From CAYSLU01 sp964431965 (lineage in GTDB: Bacteria; Verrucomicrobiota; Kiritimatiellia; CAIKKV01; CAYSLU01): 64,000 nucleotides of DNA. The notes beneath the pieces are model-generated. The model had not been told where the DNA came from, searched no databases, and worked only from the letters and a program-made list of their open reading frames with translations. Positions 60,832 through 64,000 of this stretch are shown here, piece by piece. The stretch covers positions 1 through 64,000 of the forward strand of contig CAYSLU010000004.1 of NCBI GenBank assembly GCA_964431965.1, read 5' to 3'. How positions within the stretch are numbered: position 1 is the stretch's first letter; each line of letters opens with the position of its first letter. Position numbers and translations under genes: made by a program.

Positions 60832-61362
60832 GGCGGACCTCCTTTAGCGCTTCCGAACATGACCTGACCCTTCGTCTCCGCAGACCACGCGGTGGGTTTG
60901 GAGGTCCGGCGGGTCAGTTGCTCACCGGATTGTTGCCATCTCCTGCGCCGCCGTCAATCGATCCCGCAGACGCCGCGCGGCTGCGTTGGTGAGCCCGCCC
61001 CACGCCAGCCTTCGGGAGGTGTGCACACCTTGTAAGGTATGCACACCCCGCGGTGGATGCGCCTGCAGCATCGGCGGCGTATGTGTGTCGCGTCTTCTCT
61101 CTGTGGCCATGCGTCTGCACCGGAATTGCGTCAGGCCATGGCGTCCATGTGATCCTCCTCTGCGATCTCTGCGTTTCTACGGTGCAATCCGGATAGTCAC
61201 CACAGCGCCGGGGCCGCGGAAGCGGTGGCGCCGCTTCGCATATCGCGGCCGCTGAACCCCCGCAAACCGCCGCTGGACGGCGGGGGCCCCTTCGGATAGG
61301 TTCGCGCGGTGTTGAGACGCACTCCGCCCCGCAGCGGGCGACACGACGAGGAGCAGAGACCC
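60832..61362. other. 531-bp gene-poor region
   Basis: Short open frames at 60922-61110 and 60986-61255 lack ribosome sites and recognisable motifs. The minus-strand text CGCAGAGATCGCAGAGG (61158-61174) resembles a leader often found before GxxExxY genes, but no such gene follows. Contains the palindrome at 61018 and a CCGCCG/CGGCGG hairpin (61267-61283), perhaps in the leader of the UroD-like gene. Confidence 0.4.
61018..61047. repeat. 30-bp imperfect palindrome
   Basis: GGTGTGCACACCTT (61018-61031) pairs with AAGGTATGCACACC (61034-61047) with one mismatch, around a GT loop: a 14-bp stem with a 2-nt loop. Less GC-rich than surroundings. It could be an operator, an att-like site or the end of a small element. 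Confidence 0.45.
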
Positions 61363-62613
61363 ATGAGCATTCCAGCAGCCGACCGCGACATCCTGCGCCC
61401 GCTCGCCGAGCGCGTGGCGGAGATCGCCGCCATGCCCATCCACCACCAGACCATCCGCGAGTGGCGGCGTCTGAACGCCCGCAAGCCCGGCCGCCCGCTC
61501 GTCTGGATCAATGAGCTCCCGTGGCACGAGATGGACGTGGACGGCGAGCTCACGGTGCGCTGCTCCGACCCGCTGGCGCGGCAGGCGGAGTCGCACCTGC
61601 GCACCACCATCTACCTTTGGACCCACATGCCCGCCGACATGGTTGTCGAGCCCGTCTACCGCGTCGGCCTCGCGATCAGCGACTCCGGCTTCGGCATCCG
61701 CGAGGACGTGCGCATCGAGCAGACCGATCCGCGCAGCGGCGTCGTCTCGCGCGAGTTCCACCAGCAGATTCGGGACGAGAAGGACCTCGACAAGATCAAG
61801 ACGCCAGTCGTCACGCACGACGTCGAGGCGACCGAGCGGTCCGTCCAGGCGCTGAGCGGCGCCGTCGGGGACATCCTGCCGGTCCGGACGTGCGGGGTCG
61901 TCCACACGTGGTTCGCGCCGTGGGACGAGCTCATCCGCTGGTGGGACGTCGAGGAGGCGATGGTCGACCTTTCCGAGCGGCCGGCGCTCGTGCACGCGGC
62001 CATGGACCGGCTGGTGAGCGCCTACCTGGCCCGCCTCGAGCAGTGGCGGAAGCTCAACCTGCTCTCCCTGACGGACGGCAACTACCGGGTCGGATCCGGC
62101 GGGCTGGGCTACGCCGACGAGCTGCCGGGCCCGGGCTTCGACCCCGCCCATGTGGGCACGCACAACCAGTGGGGCTGCGCGACGGCGCAAATCTTCTCCG
62201 ACGTTTCGCCGGACATGCACGAGGAGTTCGCGCTCCGGTACGAGCGCCGCTGGCTCAAGGAATTCCGCATCACCTACTACGGCTGCTGCGAGCCGCTGCA
62301 CAACAAGCTCGGCATCCTGGCCTCGGTTCCGAACCTGCGGAAGATCTCCATGAGCCCGTGGGCGGACGTGGGCAAGTACATGGCCCAGGCGGCAGACCGG
62401 TACGTCCTCTCGCACAAGCCGAACCCGGCCGTGCTGGCCACGGATGACTGGAACCTGCCGCTCGCCCGCCGCAACCTCGAGGAGGTGCTCGATCGGACGC
62501 GCGGCGCCGCGATCGAGGTCATCCTCAAGGACGTCAGCACCGTCCGCTACCAGCCCCGGCGCCTCTGGGACTGGGCCCAGATGGCCACGGACGTCGCCGC
62601 GCGCTACGCGTGA
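61363..62613 (+). CDS. Uroporphyrinogen decarboxylase-like protein (probable methyltransferase)
   Basis: 416 residues. UroD-fold features: PIHHQTIREWRRLNARKPGR, LPWHEMDVDG, GGLGYADELPGPGFDPAHVG, YYGCCEPLHNKLGI, KISMSPWADV. The C-terminal GCCEP and HN motifs resemble cobamide-dependent methyltransferases (MtaA/MtbA-type relatives) rather than haem-pathway HemE. Such genes are abundant in PVC glycan degraders, probably for demethylation of methylated sugars or plant compounds. GAGGAG site before ATG 61363. Confidence 0.85.
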   Translation: MSIPAADRDILRPLAERVAEIAAMPIHHQTIREWRRLNARKPGRPLVWINELPWHEMDVDGELTVRCSDPLARQAESHLRTTIYLWTHMPADMVVEPVYRVGLAISDSGFGIREDVRIEQTDPRSGVVSREFHQQIRDEKDLDKIKTPVVTHDVEATERSVQALSGAVGDILPVRTCGVVHTWFAPWDELIRWWDVEEAMVDLSERPALVHAAMDRLVSAYLARLEQWRKLNLLSLTDGNYRVGSGGLGYADELPGPGFDPAHVGTHNQWGCATAQIFSDVSPDMHEEFALRYERRWLKEFRITYYGCCEPLHNKLGILASVPNLRKISMSPWADVGKYMAQAADRYVLSHKPNPAVLATDDWNLPLARRNLEEVLDRTRGAAIEVILKDVSTVRYQPRRLWDWAQMATDVAARYA

Positions 62614-62821
62614 CCCGGTCGGTCGCGCGTTCTCACCCGGCTCGGGCATCGACGGGGTTCCGGCCGGCCGTCTGCTCGCGGGCGGCTGAGGTGGCCCGCC
62701 GCGACGGGACACGATGGCTCGACATCGACGGGCCGAACCGTATCATATGTCCGCGTTTTCGGGACCCCGCCCGCTCCCGGCGTGCGGCGGCCCGGCGACC
62801 CGATTAAGGAGAAGGGCTTCC

Positions 62822-64000
62822 ATGAACGATCTGCAGCTTGTTGCCAACACCATCCGCGGCCTCGCGATGGACGGGGTTCAGAAGGCCAATTCGGGGCATC
62901 CCGGCATGCCCATGGGGATGGCGGATATCGTGTCCGTCCTGTACCTCAAGCACCTGAAGTACCACCCGGCCCACCCGGACTGGCCCGACCGCGACCGCTT
63001 CGTGCTCTCCGCCGGCCACGGCTCGATGCTGCTCTACAGCGTCCTGCACCTCGCGGGCTATGACTTCCCGATGTCCGCGCTCCAGTCGTTCCGGCAGTGG
63101 GGCAGCCCGGCCGCCGGCCACCCCGAGGCCGGCCACGCCCCGGGCGTCGAGACCACCACCGGCCCGCTCGGCCAGGGCTGCGGCAACGGCGTCGGCATGG
63201 CCCTCGCGGAGCGCATGCTCGCCGCGCGCTTCAATGCGGCCGGCGCGACCCCGGTCGACCACCGGACCTACGTCCTCGCCAGCGACGGCGACCTGATGGA
63301 AGGCATCTCGCACGAGGCGTTCGCCATCGCCGGCCACCTCGCGCTGAACAAGCTCGTCGTCTTCTACGACTTCAACCGCATCACGATCGAGGGGTCGACC
63401 GACTTGGCCTACAGCGACGACGTGCGCAAGCGCTTCGAGGGCTACCACTGGAACGTGCTCGACATCGACGGCCACGACCTCGCGGCCATCGACGGGGCCA
63501 TCGCGGCGGCGAAGACCAGCACGAAGCCCACGATCATCATCTGCCGCACGCACATCGGCCACGGGGCCCCGAACCTGCACGACACGGCCAAGGCGCACGG
63601 CGAGCCGCTGGGCAAGGACGAGATCCGCGCCGCCAAGAAGAACCTCGGCCTGCCCGAGGACCAGGACTTCCACGTGCCCGACCGCGCTCGCGCGGCCTTC
63701 GCCGCCCGCCGCGGCGAGCAGGACGCCGCCTTCGCCGCTTGGACGGCCGCCTTCGCCGCCTACCGGAAGGCCAGCCCGGACCTGGCCAAGGCCTGGGACG
63801 CGGCCCAGTCCGGCGCGCTGCCTGACGACCTGTACGCCCTGCTGCCCGCGTTCGACGCGAAGCCGATCGCCACGCGCGCGGCCGGCGGCAAGATCATCCA
63901 GTCGCTCGCCAAGGCGATCCCACACCTGATCGGCGGCTCCGCGGACCTCGCGCCCAGCACGCGCACGCTGATCGAGGGGGTTCCGTCCGTGAAGGCCGGC
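62822..64000 (+). CDS. tkt: Transketolase, 3' truncated by window edge
   Basis: The first 393 residues are visible. KANSGHPGMPMGMADI (His about 26), FVLSAGHGSMLLYS, GPLGQGCGNGVGMALAE, and the thiamine diphosphate motif ASDGDLMEGISHEAFAIAG are standard transketolase features. Transfers two-carbon units in the pentose phosphate pathway. ATG 62822 has an AAGGAG site 11 bases upstream. The rest of the gene, with the second pyrimidine-binding domain, is beyond the right edge. Confidence 0.97.
   Translation, partial: MNDLQLVANTIRGLAMDGVQKANSGHPGMPMGMADIVSVLYLKHLKYHPAHPDWPDRDRFVLSAGHGSMLLYSVLHLAGYDFPMSALQSFRQWGSPAAGHPEAGHAPGVETTTGPLGQGCGNGVGMALAERMLAARFNAAGATPVDHRTYVLASDGDLMEGISHEAFAIAGHLALNKLVVFYDFNRITIEGSTDLAYSDDVRKRFEGYHWNVLDIDGHDLAAIDGAIAAAKTSTKPTIIICRTHIGHGAPNLHDTAKAHGEPLGKDEIRAAKKNLGLPEDQDFHVPDRARAAFAARRGEQDAAFAAWTAAFAAYRKASPDLAKAWDAAQSGALPDDLYALLPAFDAKPIATRAAGGKIIQSLAKAIPHLIGGSADLAPSTRTLIEGVPSVKAG

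Noticed and set aside
61018..61047. tRNA-like or riboswitch structure
   Set aside because: Only a single hairpin with a 2-nt loop; no cloverleaf or conserved aptamer core.
60922..61110. 62-codon minus-strand ORF
   Set aside because: No ribosome site, no recognised motif, spans the palindrome; kept only as part of the gap description.

Overview
This is a high-GC bacterial window from a carbohydrate-degrading specialist. Secreted and cytoplasmic glycan-active enzymes, DUF4838 proteins, five-bladed-propeller glycosidase relatives, a DUF2961 protein, autotransporter-like repeat proteins and a UroD-like methyltransferase occur together. That mix is typical of the Planctomycetota-Verrucomicrobiota-Chlamydiota group, with Kiritimatiellota and Lentisphaerota as the best guesses. 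The taxonomy is an inference from gene content; no rRNA or tRNA is present to confirm it, and I see no CRISPR array.

Positions 1-17,673 hold an almost unbroken minus-strand gene block. It starts with a LacI-family regulator translationally coupled to a repeat-rich surface protein. It then runs through a DUF4838 protein, a GH28 polygalacturonase-like enzyme, a small truncated ORF, a sialidase-like propeller, a heparinase II/III-like lyase, a GH2 glucuronidase/galactosidase-like enzyme, a sulfatase, a polysaccharide pyruvyl transferase-like protein, two GH43/GH32-type propellers and an edge-truncated glycyl radical enzyme. Repeated 4-bp ATGA/GTGA overlaps suggest one long polycistron for a sulfated, uronate-containing glycan. 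Next to it (17.8-24.8 kb) lie a second DUF4838 protein, a very large secreted protein of unrecognised family, and a Kelch-type protein. LacI-like operator candidates lie at 17,710 and 20,385.

Positions 25.3-40.3 kb are mostly plus strand. They contain an MFS transporter and an unassigned propeller-like protein. Next is a five-gene acyl-carrier cluster: ACP, ketosynthase, half-length KS-like partner with Gln in place of the active Cys, divergent AMP ligase, hexapeptide acyltransferase. A convergent B12-type radical SAM gene follows, then an NfeD-like/flotillin/WG-repeat membrane operon, a DUF72 protein, and a pair of amidohydrolase-fold genes of which one has lost its metal ligands.

Positions 40.3-42.1 kb form an AT-richer island with a Fic protein, several palindromes, and remnants of a four-helix-bundle (S23-type) protein and other genes. 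Positions 42.1-51.0 kb carry a lyase-like unknown, a third DUF4838 protein, a REP-associated tyrosine transposase with four REP-like repeats, the second copy of the large unrecognised secreted family, and a GntR regulator coupled to it. Positions 51.1-60.8 kb carry a 1780-residue glycine-rich surface protein built by module duplication, a DUF2961 protein, a sialidase-like propeller and a secreted two-domain protein. The right end has a UroD-like protein and the 5' part of a transketolase.

The best candidates for undescribed biology are the ACP/KS/half-KS/ligase/acyltransferase cluster, the two-member ~860-907-residue secreted family with regulators next to it, the amidohydrolase/pseudo-amidohydrolase pair, and the glycyl radical enzyme with an unusual active-site context inside a glycan operon.
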